From: Rhabdaerophilum calidifontis
GTDB lineage: Bacteria; Pseudomonadota; Alphaproteobacteria; Rhizobiales; Beijerinckiaceae
Length of the DNA: 64,000 nt
Reading direction: 5' to 3'
Assembly (NCBI RefSeq): GCF_008641065.1
Contig: NZ_VTRS01000007.1
Location: forward strand, 62,001-126,000
The position numbers and the translations under genes are program-made. Shown one piece after another: positions 26,673 to 36,289 of the stretch. The notes beneath the pieces are model-generated. The model ran no database searches. It saw only the letters and a list, made by a program, of their open reading frames with translations, and had not been told where the DNA came from. Position 1 is the first letter of the stretch; each line of letters starts with the position of its first letter.

Positions 26673-28193
26673 TCACCCGGCGGTGGGCCTGCGCAGCGTG
26701 AGGGGAATGCGCGCGAGGCGGAAGCCCAGCACGACGATCCCCCCATAGAGCAGGCCGCCGCCCAGTCCGAGCGCCGCGAGTCGCGCGATCGGGGGCAGGC
26801 CGGCCAGCGGAGCGGCGAGCGCGGCGAAGGCCGCCGCCAGCGCGCTTCCGGCGACGAGGATCACGGCAAGCGCCCGGCCCAGCAGTGCATCCGGCGCGGC
26901 CTTGCCCTGCCGGATCGCGAGCCCGGCGAGGATCGCGAGATTGACGAGCGCGCCGAGCGAGGTGGCGAGCGCCAGGCCGGCCGCGCCATGCTCGCGCCAG
27001 AGCAGCAGCTTCAGCGCCAGATTGAGCGCGAGCCCGCTCAGCGAGGCTAGGAGCGGCGTCGCGGTATCGCCCCGCGCGGTGAAGCTCGCGACTGCCGAGC
27101 GGATCGCGATCGCTGCCGGCAGGCCGAGCGCGTAGGCGGCAAGCACGCCCGCCGTCGCCTGCGTGGCGGCGGCATCGAAGGCGCCGCGCTCGAAAAAGGC
27201 CTGGACGATGAGATGCGGCAGCACGAGGAAGCCGACGAGGAACGGCGCCGCCGCGAGCCAGCCGAGCACCAGCGCGCGGTTCTGCGCCGCATACGCTGCC
27301 TCCGGCCGGTTCTCGGCCAAGAGCCGGCTCATCTCCGGCACGATCACCGTGCCGGCGGCAATCCCGATCACCCCGATCGGGAGCTGGTAGAGCCGGTCGG
27401 CGTAATAGAGCGCCGAGGCGCCGCCCGGGGGCAGGAAGGTCACGATGATCGTGTCCATGAACATCGCGATCTGCACCCCGGCGGCCCCGATCACCGCCGG
27501 GACGAAGGCGCGGAAGAACCGCGCGAGTTCCGGGTCCGGCCGCGGCAGGCGCGGCGGCGCGATGAGCCCGGCCCGCGCGGCGGCGAAGGCGAGCAGGCCC
27601 GCCTCCAGGATGCCGGCCGCCAGCACGCCCCAGGCTGCCGCATGCGCGAGGCTGGGAAACAGCCCCCCGGCGAGCAGTGCGCCGATCATCGCCGCATTGA
27701 GCAGGATCGGCGCCGCCGCGCCGGCGACGAAGCGCTTCTCGGCGTTGAGCACGCCCTTCCACAGCACCATCAGCGTGACCAGCGCGAGATAGGGGAAGGT
27801 GATGCGCGTGAGTTCGGTCGCAAGCCCGAACAGATCCGGCCGCGCCGCGAAACCCGGCGCCAGGAGCCGCACCGCCACGGGCGTGAAGATGAGTACCAGC
27901 ACGAGCAGCAGCCCCTGCGAGCCGAGCACCAGCGCCAGGATCCGCCCCTGGAACAGCGTCGCCGCCTCCGCGCCGATCTGCGCGCGGATTCGGGTCAGGG
28001 CGGGCACGAAGGCGTTCTCGAACGCGCCCTCGCCGAAAATGGCCCGGAAATGATTGGGCAACCGGAAGGCGACCGTGAAGGCATCCATCATCTGCCCGGC
28101 GCCGAGGCTGCCGGCGAGCAGGATGTCGCGCAGGAAGCCGGTGATGCGCGACAGCAGCGTCCAGAACCCGACGGAGAGGAAGGCGCGGATCAT
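26673..28193 (-). CDS. murJ: Lipid II flippase MurJ
   Basis: 506 residues, about 14 membrane helices, MOP superfamily. N-terminal SVGFWTLLSRITGFLRDIL, GAGQMMDAFTVAFRLPN and the FGEGAFENAFVPAL segment are hallmark MurJ sequences (the Arg residues in TM1-2 are essential in E. coli). Moves lipid II to the periplasm for peptidoglycan synthesis. Cotranscribed with the glycosyltransferase upstream. Confidence 0.96.
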   Translation of the reverse strand: MIRAFLSVGFWTLLSRITGFLRDILLAGSLGAGQMMDAFTVAFRLPNHFRAIFGEGAFENAFVPALTRIRAQIGAEAATLFQGRILALVLGSQGLLLVLVLIFTPVAVRLLAPGFAARPDLFGLATELTRITFPYLALVTLMVLWKGVLNAEKRFVAGAAAPILLNAAMIGALLAGGLFPSLAHAAAWGVLAAGILEAGLLAFAAARAGLIAPPRLPRPDPELARFFRAFVPAVIGAAGVQIAMFMDTIIVTFLPPGGASALYYADRLYQLPIGVIGIAAGTVIVPEMSRLLAENRPEAAYAAQNRALVLGWLAAAPFLVGFLVLPHLIVQAFFERGAFDAAATQATAGVLAAYALGLPAAIAIRSAVASFTARGDTATPLLASLSGLALNLALKLLLWREHGAAGLALATSLGALVNLAILAGLAIRQGKAAPDALLGRALAVILVAGSALAAAFAALAAPLAGLPPIARLAALGLGGGLLYGGIVVLGFRLARIPLTLRRPTAG

Positions 28194-28214
28194 CGCGAGG
28201 CGGCGCCGGCGGGC

Positions 28215-29243
28215 TCAGCCGGCCGGCATGTTGCGGCCGCGGCGCTGCTCGCCGGCGCGCTCGCGCCGCTCGATCGCTTCCGCCTCCCGCACAACCGCCT
28301 CGCCCGCATGCCGCGACCCCACCTCCTCGGCGACGATGTAGAGCGGCCGCCGCTTCACCTCGGCGAAGATCCTCCCGACATATTCGCCGATCACGCCGAG
28401 GAAGACGAGCTGGATCCCCGAGAACAGCATGACCGACACGATGAGCGAGGGGAAGCCCGGAACATCGACCCCCAGCAGCAGCGTGCGTGCGACGATCAGC
28501 AGCGCATAGGCGAAGGCGATCAGCGAGATGACGAGGCCGAGATAGGTCGCGAGCTTCAGCGGCAGCGTCGAGAAGGAGGAAAGCCCGTCGAAGGCGAAGC
28601 GGGTCAGCTTGCGGTAATTCCATTTCGATTGGCCGTGCAGCCGCTCGCCGACCTCGAAGGGCACGCCGATCGACCGGAACCCGACCCAGGCATAGAGCCC
28701 CTTCGAGAAGCGCGCGCGCTCGCCGAGCCGGCGCATCGCATCGACGACCTTGCGGTCCATCAGCCGGAAATCGCCGGCGCCCGGCGGCAGCGGCGTCTCC
28801 CCGAACCGCGCGAAGAGCCGGTAGAAGAGTTCAGTGAACCAGCGCCGTACGGGACCATCCGCCGAACGGTCGATGCGCTGGCCGAAGACCATGTCGTAGC
28901 CCTCGCGCCATTTCTCGACGAAGACGGCGATCATTTCCGGCGGATGCTGGAGATCGGCGTCGATCAGGATCACGGCCCGGCCATGGGCATGGTCGAGCCC
29001 GGCGGCGATGGCGATCTCCTTGCCGAAATTGCGGCTGAAGGCGAGGCCGCGGATGCGCGGATCCGCCCGCGCGGCGCGGCTGATGCGGGCGAAGGTATCG
29101 TCCTGCGAGCCGTCATCGATGAACAGGATCTCGAACCGCTCGACGAGCCCCTCCAGGACGGGGACCAGCCGCGCCACCAGGGCCTCGATATTCTCGCCTT
29201 CATTGAAGGCCGGCACGACAATCGACAGGTCGGGATGCTGCAT
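28215..29243 (-). CDS. Family 2 glycosyltransferase, GtrB/DPM1-like
   Basis: 342 residues from the ATG at 29243 (MQHPDLSIVVPAFNEGENI). GT-A domain with DDGSQDD and the metal-binding ILIDADLQHPPE (DxD), plus LHGQSKWNYRKL, followed by two C-terminal membrane helices (residues ~235-305). Such enzymes charge undecaprenyl phosphate with glucose, aminoarabinose or mannose for later transfer outside. Neighbours murJ and a ChbG/HpnK deacetylase suggest a lipid-linked sugar, possibly deacetylated. Confidence 0.9.
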   Translation of the reverse strand: MQHPDLSIVVPAFNEGENIEALVARLVPVLEGLVERFEILFIDDGSQDDTFARISRAARADPRIRGLAFSRNFGKEIAIAAGLDHAHGRAVILIDADLQHPPEMIAVFVEKWREGYDMVFGQRIDRSADGPVRRWFTELFYRLFARFGETPLPPGAGDFRLMDRKVVDAMRRLGERARFSKGLYAWVGFRSIGVPFEVGERLHGQSKWNYRKLTRFAFDGLSSFSTLPLKLATYLGLVISLIAFAYALLIVARTLLLGVDVPGFPSLIVSVMLFSGIQLVFLGVIGEYVGRIFAEVKRRPLYIVAEEVGSRHAGEAVVREAEAIERRERAGEQRRGRNMPAG

Positions 29244-29302
29244 CGTATGACACTCGGGCGGCGGCGCGCGTTCCGGGCGCCGCGGAACCGTTCTTTGCAC
29301 CC

Positions 29303-30193
29303 ATGCCGATGAATGCAAGCGAAATGAATGCGGAGCCGGAGATCGGAGCGCAAACACGCGGCTTCGCGCTGGTGGCCGATGATTTCGCGATGACGCCGGC
29401 GGTGACGCGCGGCATCCTGCGCCTTGCGGAAGCCGGGCGCATCAATGCCACCGGCGCGATGACGAACCGGCCCGCCTGGCCGGAGGCGGCGCGGGCCCTG
29501 CGCGGCCTTGCAGGCCGGCTCGATCTCGGCCTGCATCTCAACCTCACCGCCGGGCAGGCGCTGACGGGCGCCTCGGCGCTGGCGCCGGGCGGCGCACTGC
29601 CGCGCCTTGCGCCGCTGATCGCGCGCGGGCTGGCCGGGCGCTTGCCGCTGCCGGCGCTCGCGGCCGAGATCGAGGCCCAGCTCGACGCCTTCGAGCAGGC
29701 GACGGGCGCGGCGCCCGATTTCATCGACGGCCATCAGCATGTCCACGCCATGCCCGGCATCCGCCGGGTGCTGCGATCGGTGCTGCTGCGCCGCTATCCC
29801 GGCGCGAAGCCCTGGCTTCGCGATGCCGGAGACCGGCTTGCCGCGATCCGCGCGCGCCGGGTCGAGGCGCGCAAGGCGGCGCTGGTCGCGGCGCTGACGC
29901 GTCCCTTCGCGCGCGCCATGCGCGAAGCCGGCTTCCGGCTCAATGCCGGCTTCGCCGGATTTTCCGCCTTCGACCCCGCCGCGGATTACGCCGAGCAGTT
30001 CCGCACCTACCTGGTCGCGCCCGGCGCGCGGCATCTGGTGATGTGCCATCCCGGCGAGGTCGATGACGAACTCCGCGCCCTCGACCCCGCGACCGGCAGC
30101 CGCCCGAACGAGATCGCCTTCTTTCTCTCGGAGCGCTTCGCCGGGATCTGCGCCGAGGCCGGCATGAAGCCGGCGCGGTTTTCCGAACTCTGA
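29303..30193 (+). CDS. ChbG/HpnK (YdjC) family sugar deacetylase
   Basis: 296 residues. YdjC-fold metal site visible as VADDFAMTPAV (Asp pair) near residue 25, LGLHLNLTAGQ (His) near 75, and DGHQHVHAMPG near 148. HpnK removes an N-acetyl group from acetylglucosaminyl hopanoids and ChbG from chitobiose; here the divergent GtrB-like gene 60 bases away suggests a glycolipid substrate. That link is an inference. Confidence 0.82.
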   Translation: MPMNASEMNAEPEIGAQTRGFALVADDFAMTPAVTRGILRLAEAGRINATGAMTNRPAWPEAARALRGLAGRLDLGLHLNLTAGQALTGASALAPGGALPRLAPLIARGLAGRLPLPALAAEIEAQLDAFEQATGAAPDFIDGHQHVHAMPGIRRVLRSVLLRRYPGAKPWLRDAGDRLAAIRARRVEARKAALVAALTRPFARAMREAGFRLNAGFAGFSAFDPAADYAEQFRTYLVAPGARHLVMCHPGEVDDELRALDPATGSRPNEIAFFLSERFAGICAEAGMKPARFSEL

Positions 30194-30230
30194 CGCCGCC
30201 CGGCCGCCCGGCCCCAACCCCGGACCCCCG

Positions 30231-30587
30231 ATGACCAGCCTCACCCCCGCCCATCTCTATCCCGTGCTGCTGCTCGCCGCCTCGAACGTCTTCATGACCA
30301 TCGCCTGGTATGGGCACCTGAAATTCAAGGGCACGGCGCTGCCGGTCGTGATCCTGGCGAGCTGGGGCATCGCCTTCATCGAATATTGCCTCGCCGTGCC
30401 GGCGAACCGCATGGGACATCAGGTCTATTCGGCGGCGGAGCTGAAGACCATCCAGGAGGTGATCACGCTCCTCGTCTTCGCCGGGTTCTCGGTCTTCTAT
30501 CTCGGCGAGAAGCTGACGCCGAACCACGCGATCGGCTTCACGCTGATCTGCGCCGGCGCCTGGTTCGTCTTCCAGGGGCGGGGCTGA
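30231..30587 (+). CDS. DMT-superfamily membrane protein, DUF486
   Basis: 118 residues with four hydrophobic helices, the standard size for DUF486. Conserved AWYGHLKFKG and EYCLAVPANRMGH are visible. Related to half-size drug/metabolite transporters (EamA-like); substrate unknown. Confidence 0.88.
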   Translation: MTSLTPAHLYPVLLLAASNVFMTIAWYGHLKFKGTALPVVILASWGIAFIEYCLAVPANRMGHQVYSAAELKTIQEVITLLVFAGFSVFYLGEKLTPNHAIGFTLICAGAWFVFQGRG

Positions 30588-30688
30588 TCCGCCGAAGGTC
30601 GAACCCGCCGGGCCTGACCAAGATCATTGGCGGGGCGGTGCTCGCGCTGCTAAGGAAAAGCGGAGTGCATCCGAAAAGGGGAACCCGC

Positions 30689-30910
30689 ATGAGCCAGACG
30701 ATGGACCGGCCGAAAGAGATCATCGAATTCTGCCTGAAGCCGCTCGGCCTCCAGAAGGACGACCCCGCCTATGAGGAGGTCTATCGCCGGCTCGAGCACG
30801 TGATCCGCACCTATCAGGGCCAGCTCGCCAAGGCCAAGGCGCCGGTGGCGGTGGATTTCTCGCAGATGCGCACGCTCACCATCAACGAGGACGCGCACGG
30901 CCAGGATTGA
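30689..30910 (+). CDS. Small conserved hypothetical protein
   Basis: 73 residues from the ATG at 30689, with AAAAGGGGA about six bases before it. Soluble, acidic, mostly helical; no signal peptide, membrane span or metal motif. The sequence around KPLGLQKDDPAYEEVYRRLE looks like a small helical-bundle protein. Function unknown. Confidence 0.7.
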   Translation: MSQTMDRPKEIIEFCLKPLGLQKDDPAYEEVYRRLEHVIRTYQGQLAKAKAPVAVDFSQMRTLTINEDAHGQD

Positions 30911-30915
30911 GCCGG

Positions 30916-31362
30916 CTAGTTGAGCGCCACGCCGCGCCGCGAGAGCTGGAAGCCGGCGCCGTCATCGCGCCGGCACAGGATTCCGGCCTCGGTGCTCTCG
31001 CAGGTGAAGGGCGGCTGGCGCCACACCGTGCCATACCGCAGCACCGGCCCCGCTCCGCAGCACGACGGGTCGCCGACATTTCGCATCACCTGCACCGCGC
31101 CGCGTGCGCGCAGCACAACCCGGAGGTAGCTCGGCGCCGCCCGATCGCAGACCAGTTCGGCGATGCCGCCCTGCGGCCGGTAGACCGACGCTCCGGCCGG
31201 CCCGGTATAGGTGCATTCGACATTGCCGGAGGGCATGACGAACGTCTCCTGCTGGGCGAGGGCGGGGCTGGCGGCCAGCCCCAGCACGATGGCCGTCGCG
31301 GGCATGATGCGGCGCGCGCGTGTCGCGGGTTTCGGGGCGGTGATCGTTCGGCGTGACGGCAT
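30916..31362 (-). CDS. Secreted DUF6636-like hypothetical protein
   Basis: 148 residues from the ATG at 31362, chosen because GGAGGGG lies just upstream; a shorter start at 31305 would begin directly at the signal peptide (MPATAIVLGLAASPALAQ). Mature part has FVMPSGNVECTY and six cysteines, resembling DUF6636-type periplasmic proteins. Function unknown. Overlaps nothing; convergent with the gene to its left. Confidence 0.65.
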   Translation of the reverse strand: MPSRRTITAPKPATRARRIMPATAIVLGLAASPALAQQETFVMPSGNVECTYTGPAGASVYRPQGGIAELVCDRAAPSYLRVVLRARGAVQVMRNVGDPSCCGAGPVLRYGTVWRQPPFTCESTEAGILCRRDDGAGFQLSRRGVALN

Positions 31363-31482
31363 GGCCCCTCCGGTTGCATGTGCTGTCATCCGCGCGGCGG
31401 CATCAGCGCTGCCGCCGCGGCAATCCGGAACCTTGCGGAAACATCCGGATTGCTTCCCCTGCGCGCGCGACGACGTTTCGCC

Positions 31483-32082
31483 TCAGATACCGGCCTTCTC
31501 GGCCAGTTCCGCCACGTAATCCCAGTTCACGAGATGGTCGACGAAAGCCTTGAGGTAATCGGGCCGGCGGTTGCGGTAATCGATGTAATAGGAATGCTCC
31601 CACACGTCGCAGCCGAGGATCGGCGCCGCGCCATGGACAAGCGGGCTCTCGCCGTTCGGGGTCTTCATGACGGTGATGCGGCCGTCCTTTACGGCGAGCC
31701 AGTTCCAGCCCGAGCCGAACTGCGTCACGCCGGCCTGGATGAAATCTTCCTTCATCTTCTCGACCGAGCCGAGATCCTCGATGATCTTCTTCTCAAGCCG
31801 GCCGGGGATCGCGCCGCCGCCATTGGGCTTCATCCAGCGCCAGAAATGGATGTGGTTGAAATGCTGGCCGGCATTGTTGAAGAGCCCGGCATTCTTGCCG
31901 AACGAACCCGTCACGATCTCCTCGAGGCTCTTACCCTCGAATTCCGAACCCTTGAGCAGGTTGTTGCCGTTGTTCACGTAAGCGAGGTGATGCTTATCGT
32001 GATGATATTCCAGCGTTTCCTTCGACATGTAGGGCTGGAGCGCGTCATGGGCGTAAGGCAGGTCCGGCAGGGTGAAGGACAT
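31483..32082 (-). CDS. sodB: Superoxide dismutase, Fe/Mn family (probably Fe)
   Basis: 199 residues from the ATG at 32082. Metal ligands: His in EYHHDKHH (residue ~27), His in GQHFNHIHFW (~75), Asp and His in DVWEHSYYIDYRN (~160). The QHFNHIHFWRWM segment is typical of alphaproteobacterial Fe-SODs. Dismutates superoxide in the cytoplasm. The 231-base divergent gap to the next gene is GC-rich next to sodB and AT-richer near 32240-32280, and holds no further ORF. Confidence 0.95.
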   Translation of the reverse strand: MSFTLPDLPYAHDALQPYMSKETLEYHHDKHHLAYVNNGNNLLKGSEFEGKSLEEIVTGSFGKNAGLFNNAGQHFNHIHFWRWMKPNGGGAIPGRLEKKIIEDLGSVEKMKEDFIQAGVTQFGSGWNWLAVKDGRITVMKTPNGESPLVHGAAPILGCDVWEHSYYIDYRNRRPDYLKAFVDHLVNWDYVAELAEKAGI

Positions 32083-32313
32083 CGCGATCGATCCGTGGCT
32101 CGGGTGGGGTGAGGGGCGGGGCCCAGAGGCCCGCCCGCGCTTAATTAGGTCCTGCAAGGCGGCATGGCAATCGCCGGGCGGCACGGCCGCGCGGGCCCGC
32201 AACCGCAGCGTTAGGCATAACCGCGAATCGCGCGTGATGTTTGCCGCCGCTAAGCGTATCTTTACCTTAACGGCGCGGAATGTCTGGTTGTCCAGGGCCG
32301 GAGTTAGACAGGC

Positions 32314-33369
32314 ATGGTTTTGGTGATCCATCTTCTCGCCTTCGGCATGATTGCCGCAGGCATTGCGTCCCTCCTCATCGGCACGAGCCTTGTGCCGACC
32401 GACCTTGGTTTCAGCTATGCCCAGGTCGGCGCCATCTTCCTCGCTTCCGGGGTCGTCACGCTCGCAATCGGGCTCGCGACCCGCGCCCTGAGCCGCGCGC
32501 TCGAACGGATCACCGCGCCGCAGCCGCTCCGCGTCGAAGCGGAATCGCCCGCCCGCGCGCCCGGGCTCGCCGGCGCGGAGGCGGTGATCGCCGCGGCGGG
32601 AGGAGGAGCGCTGGTCGCCGGAGCGGCGCTGGCGGCGGACCAGACGCGTGGATCCGTAGCGGAATCCGCGGGCGAGCCTGTCGCGGGTGCCACGCCGATG
32701 CCGCCTGTATCCGCCATGCCGGACCCCATGATGCCGGACCCCATGATGCCGGAACCCGCCTTTGCCGAGCCGCGCATTCCGGAGCCGAGCCTCCCCGCAT
32801 TCCCGACCCCCGAATTCCCGCCCCCCGAAGCCCGTATTCCCGAGGCCCGCATTCCCGATGCCCGGAGCCCGGAATTCCGTCCCGCCCCGCCGGCGCCGCA
32901 GCGCGATCTTTTTGGCGATCTCGCGCCGCCGCCCGCCCCGGATTTGGATGCTGGCCGGATAGGCATGGCACTGGAAATCCCGGTGCCGCCGCGCGCCGCG
33001 GAAACCCCCGCCGACACACCTTCCGCCGTGGAGCTGCCCGCGACGGAACCCGTCGCGGCTCTGGACGCCGCCAATCCTGCAGATTCTGCGGCCGACGCCT
33101 CGCCGGAAGCGCCGGAGGCCGGCGCATCTCCCGAAACGCCGCCGGTTCCGGGGTTGATCGCGGATGCCGATCTTGCCGCCATCGCCGAGGCGGAGGAGCC
33201 GCCGCTGGCGCCGATCGAAACGCTCGATATCGTCGGCTCCTACGATTCCGCCGGAACCCGCTTCACGATGTACTCGGACGGCTCGGTAACGGCGGTCGGT
33301 CCCGACGGCGAGCGGCGCTTCCGCTCGCTCGAGGCGCTGCGCCGCCATCTCGACCAGCAGCTCGGATGA
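32314..33369 (+). CDS. Membrane-anchored Pro-rich protein with conserved C-terminal domain
   Basis: 351 residues. Two hydrophobic helices (residues ~3-25 and ~35-57) anchor it; then follows a long low-complexity region rich in Pro, Ala and Glu with short repeats (PDPMMPDPMMPEP near residue 137, and IPEP/IPEA units), then a compact C-terminal domain (ETLDIVGSYDSAGTRFTMYSDGSV...LRRHLDQQLG, last 50 residues). The last domain occurs at the end of other alphaproteobacterial proteins of unknown role. Possibly a spacer-type envelope protein. Confidence 0.65.
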   Translation: MVLVIHLLAFGMIAAGIASLLIGTSLVPTDLGFSYAQVGAIFLASGVVTLAIGLATRALSRALERITAPQPLRVEAESPARAPGLAGAEAVIAAAGGGALVAGAALAADQTRGSVAESAGEPVAGATPMPPVSAMPDPMMPDPMMPEPAFAEPRIPEPSLPAFPTPEFPPPEARIPEARIPDARSPEFRPAPPAPQRDLFGDLAPPPAPDLDAGRIGMALEIPVPPRAAETPADTPSAVELPATEPVAALDAANPADSAADASPEAPEAGASPETPPVPGLIADADLAAIAEAEEPPLAPIETLDIVGSYDSAGTRFTMYSDGSVTAVGPDGERRFRSLEALRRHLDQQLG

Positions 33370-33372
33370 GGC

Positions 33373-35523
33373 TCACGCCGCCGGCGGCGCGCCCCCGGTT
33401 CCCGCAAGGCCGGTGACGGCTAGCGCGAAGGCATAGACCAGCGCCACGTCGTCGAGCTGTTCGAACCGGCCGGAGGCGCCGTCATGCCCGGCGCCCATAT
33501 TGGTCACGAGGAAGACCGGGCCGCCCCCGGTCATGGTCGCACGCAGCCGTGCGACGAATTTCGCGGGTTCCCAATAGGTGACGCGGGGATCGGTCAATCC
33601 CCCGATGAGCAGCATGGGCGGATAGGGGCGCGCGGCGATGTTGTCATAGGGCGAATAGGCCCGCATCGCCGCGAACGCCGCGGCATCTTCGATCGGGTTG
33701 CCCCATTCCACCCATTCCGGCGGCGTGAGCGGCAGGGTCGGGTCGAGGATCGTGTTGAGGCTGTCGACGAAGGGCACTTCCGCGACGATCCCGGCGAATT
33801 TCTCGCCGGCCATGTTCGCAACCGCCCCCATCAGCATGCCGCCGGCCGAGACGCCATGCGCCACGATCCGTCTCGGCGCCGCGTAGCCTTGCGCCACGAG
33901 GAAATCGGCCGCGGCGATGAAATCGGTGAAGCTGTTGATCTTCTTTTCGCGCTTGCCCTCGCGGTACCAGCGGAACCCCTTCTCCATGCCGCCGCGGATA
34001 TGCGCAACGGCATGGATGAAGCCGCGGTCGACAAGGCTCAGCCGGTCGGTTTCGAATCCGGCATCCATCGCGTGGCCATAGGCGCCGTAGCCATAGAGCA
34101 GGCAGGGCGCCGTGCCGTCGACCGGCGTGTCGGCGCGCCGCAGCAGCGTTACCGGCACCCGCTCGCCATCGGCGGCCGGCGCGAAGACGCGCTCGACGAG
34201 ATAGGCCGCCGGGTCATGCCCCGAGGGCACCTCCTGGCGCTTTACCAGAATCTCGGCGCCGGTCTTGAGATCGCGGTCGAGGATGGTTTCCGGCTCGTTC
34301 GGCGCGGTGAAGGCGAGGCGGAGCGTGTCGGACGCGAATTCCAGCCCGACGCTGGCCCCGATCTCGCCCACGGCCGCGCGCGGCGCGAAATGCTGCTCGG
34401 CGCCGCTTCGCCAGTTCCGGGCATGGACGCGCGGGCCATCCTCGCCGAGATCGGACCAGATCAGCCAATCCTTCAGGACGAAGAGCGAGAGGATCGCGCG
34501 GCCGGGGCATTCCGGCACGAGGATTTCGGACCTGCCGAGATCCGTCTCCCCGACCGGCAGCGCCACGATCCGATAATCGGCCGCGCCTCCCTGGTTGGTG
34601 CGGATGATGAAGCGGCCCTCATGGTGATCGAGTTCGTATTCCACCCCCTGCACGCGCGGGAAGACCGGCTCGGCGCGCTCGACCGGGTCGTCGAGATCGA
34701 GGAGCAGGATCTCGCTCGTCTCGTGATCATGCACCGAGATGAAGCCGAAACGCTCGTCCTGGGTGATGTCGAGGCTCACGAACCAGCCGGTATCGGCCTC
34801 GCGATAGATCTCTACATCCTCCTTCTGCCGGGTGCCGAGCACATGGCGCAGCACCCGGAACGGACGCTGCGAGGCATCGAGCGCGACATAATAGAAGAAC
34901 CGGCCTGAGCGGCCCCAGATCACCTCGCCGCTGGTGCGGACCAGCCTGTCCCGGTCCTTGCCGGTCGAGAGGTCGCGCACGCGGATGACATAGCTCTCCG
35001 CCCCGGTCGTGTCTGCCGCCCAGGCAAGAAGGCAATGGTCGGGCGAGATTTCGCAGCCGCCGAGATCGAAATACGCATGCCCTCTGGCCTCGCGCGGCCC
35101 GTCGATCAGGATCTCCTCCCGTCCCCCCGCCACCGGGCGGCGGCAATAGAGCGGATATTGCTGCCGCTTGCGGAACCGCTCGTAATAGAGGAAGGCGCCG
35201 TCCTTCATCGGCGGCTCGGCATCATCCTCGCGCATGCGCCCGCGCATCTCGGCGACCAGCGTCTTGCGCAGCGCGGCGAGCGGCCGGAAGGCCGCGGCGG
35301 CGTAGCGATTCTCGGCGCAGAGATAGCGGCCGATCTCCGCCGGCAGCGTCTCCGGCGCCTCGATCACCCGTTGCCAGTTGCGCGCGCGCAGCCAGGCATA
35401 GGGATCCTCGATCAGGACGCCGTGGACGCGGCGGCGTTTCGGCTTCCGCATCGCCAGCGGCGGCTTGCGGTCGAGATGGGGGAAGGCGGGATGTTCCGGG
35501 CGCATGCGGCGGCGATGCGGCAA
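33373..35523 (-). CDS. ptrB: Oligopeptidase B (S9A prolyl oligopeptidase family)
   Basis: 716 residues: N-terminal seven-bladed propeller, C-terminal alpha/beta hydrolase. Triad: Ser in AHGVSAGGMLMG (residue ~555), Asp in GGLTDPRVTYWEP (~640), His in GAGHDGASG (~675). Cleaves small peptides after Arg/Lys. Met1 or the Met seven residues in could be the start. Converges on the Pro-rich protein gene, three bases apart. Confidence 0.93.
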   Translation of the reverse strand: MPHRRRMRPEHPAFPHLDRKPPLAMRKPKRRRVHGVLIEDPYAWLRARNWQRVIEAPETLPAEIGRYLCAENRYAAAAFRPLAALRKTLVAEMRGRMREDDAEPPMKDGAFLYYERFRKRQQYPLYCRRPVAGGREEILIDGPREARGHAYFDLGGCEISPDHCLLAWAADTTGAESYVIRVRDLSTGKDRDRLVRTSGEVIWGRSGRFFYYVALDASQRPFRVLRHVLGTRQKEDVEIYREADTGWFVSLDITQDERFGFISVHDHETSEILLLDLDDPVERAEPVFPRVQGVEYELDHHEGRFIIRTNQGGAADYRIVALPVGETDLGRSEILVPECPGRAILSLFVLKDWLIWSDLGEDGPRVHARNWRSGAEQHFAPRAAVGEIGASVGLEFASDTLRLAFTAPNEPETILDRDLKTGAEILVKRQEVPSGHDPAAYLVERVFAPAADGERVPVTLLRRADTPVDGTAPCLLYGYGAYGHAMDAGFETDRLSLVDRGFIHAVAHIRGGMEKGFRWYREGKREKKINSFTDFIAAADFLVAQGYAAPRRIVAHGVSAGGMLMGAVANMAGEKFAGIVAEVPFVDSLNTILDPTLPLTPPEWVEWGNPIEDAAAFAAMRAYSPYDNIAARPYPPMLLIGGLTDPRVTYWEPAKFVARLRATMTGGGPVFLVTNMGAGHDGASGRFEQLDDVALVYAFALAVTGLAGTGGAPPAA

Positions 35524-35536
35524 GGCGCGGACGCCG

Positions 35537-35941
35537 TCAAGCCTCGGCGTCGGCGGTGAAGGTCAGGGCATGGCCGTTCATGCAATAGCGCAGCCCGGTG
35601 GGAGGCGGCCCGTCCGGGAAGACATGGCCGAGATGCCCGTCGCAGGTTGCGCAGCGGATCTCCACCCGTCGCATCCCGTGCGATCGGTCGTCGAGCTCGA
35701 TGACCGCATCCGGCGTCACGGTGGCGAAGAAGCTCGGCCAGCCGCAGCCGGATTCGAACTTGGTGTCCGAGCGGAAGAGCGGCGCGTGGCAGGCGGCGCA
35801 GGAGAAGGTGCCGAGCCGCTTCTCGTCGAGATGCGGGCCGGTGAAGGCGCGCTCCGTACCCTGTTCGCGCAGGATGCGGAACTGCTCCGGGCTCAGCATC
35901 GCCCGCCATTCCGCCTCGGAGCGGATGATCTTGGGTTTCAT
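35537..35941 (-). CDS. msrB: Peptide-methionine (R)-S-oxide reductase
   Basis: 134 residues. Two zinc pairs, [11 protein letters not shown] and [14 protein letters not shown], and the catalytic Cys in [11 protein letters not shown] near the C-terminus. Repairs methionine-R-sulfoxide. The gene ends 13 bases before oligopeptidase B on the same strand. Confidence 0.95.
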   Translation of the reverse strand: MKPKIIRSEAEWRAMLSPEQFRILREQGTERAFTGPHLDEKRLGTFSCAACHAPLFRSDTKFESGCGWPSFFATVTPDAVIELDDRSHGMRRVEIRCATCDGHLGHVFPDGPPPTGLRYCMNGHALTFTADAEA

Positions 35942-36065
35942 GGTCTTCTCTCTCTCCTGTAGAAGCGCTTGCCGGCAAGAAATGCGCGTCCCGGCGCCGC
36001 GAACAAGAGCACGAGAGCCAACTTTGCGGCCGTTCTTGTCCTTGCAGGATCAAGATTGCGTCAGA

Positions 36066-36092
36066 GCGATGTTATTTGATGTGGATCATCGC
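36066..36092. promoter_or_regulatory. Inverted repeat in AT-rich region upstream of mucR
   Basis: The 348-base gap between msrB and mucR has no gene and is clearly more AT-rich than its surroundings, with T-runs at 36094 and 36160. GCGATG (36066-36071) pairs with CATCGC (36087-36092) around an AT-rich 15-base centre. MucR/Ros proteins bind AT-rich DNA and repress their own genes, so this may be an autoregulatory site. Confidence 0.3.
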
Positions 36093-36289
36093 AGTTTTTC
36101 ATTGAAGGCCTTGAAACTGTGCGCAGAGATAACCAAACACAGTGCAAGGTCTGATTCTCGTTTTTCGGGTGCTGGGTGCTGTCGCCGCCAGTCCTGAAGC
36201 GGTTTCGCCAGGTTTTTGTTTGGGTGCGTTTCGCGCATATCGCCGGGGGGCGGTGAAACCACGCGCGCTGAAAGAGAAGGAAGAGCACA

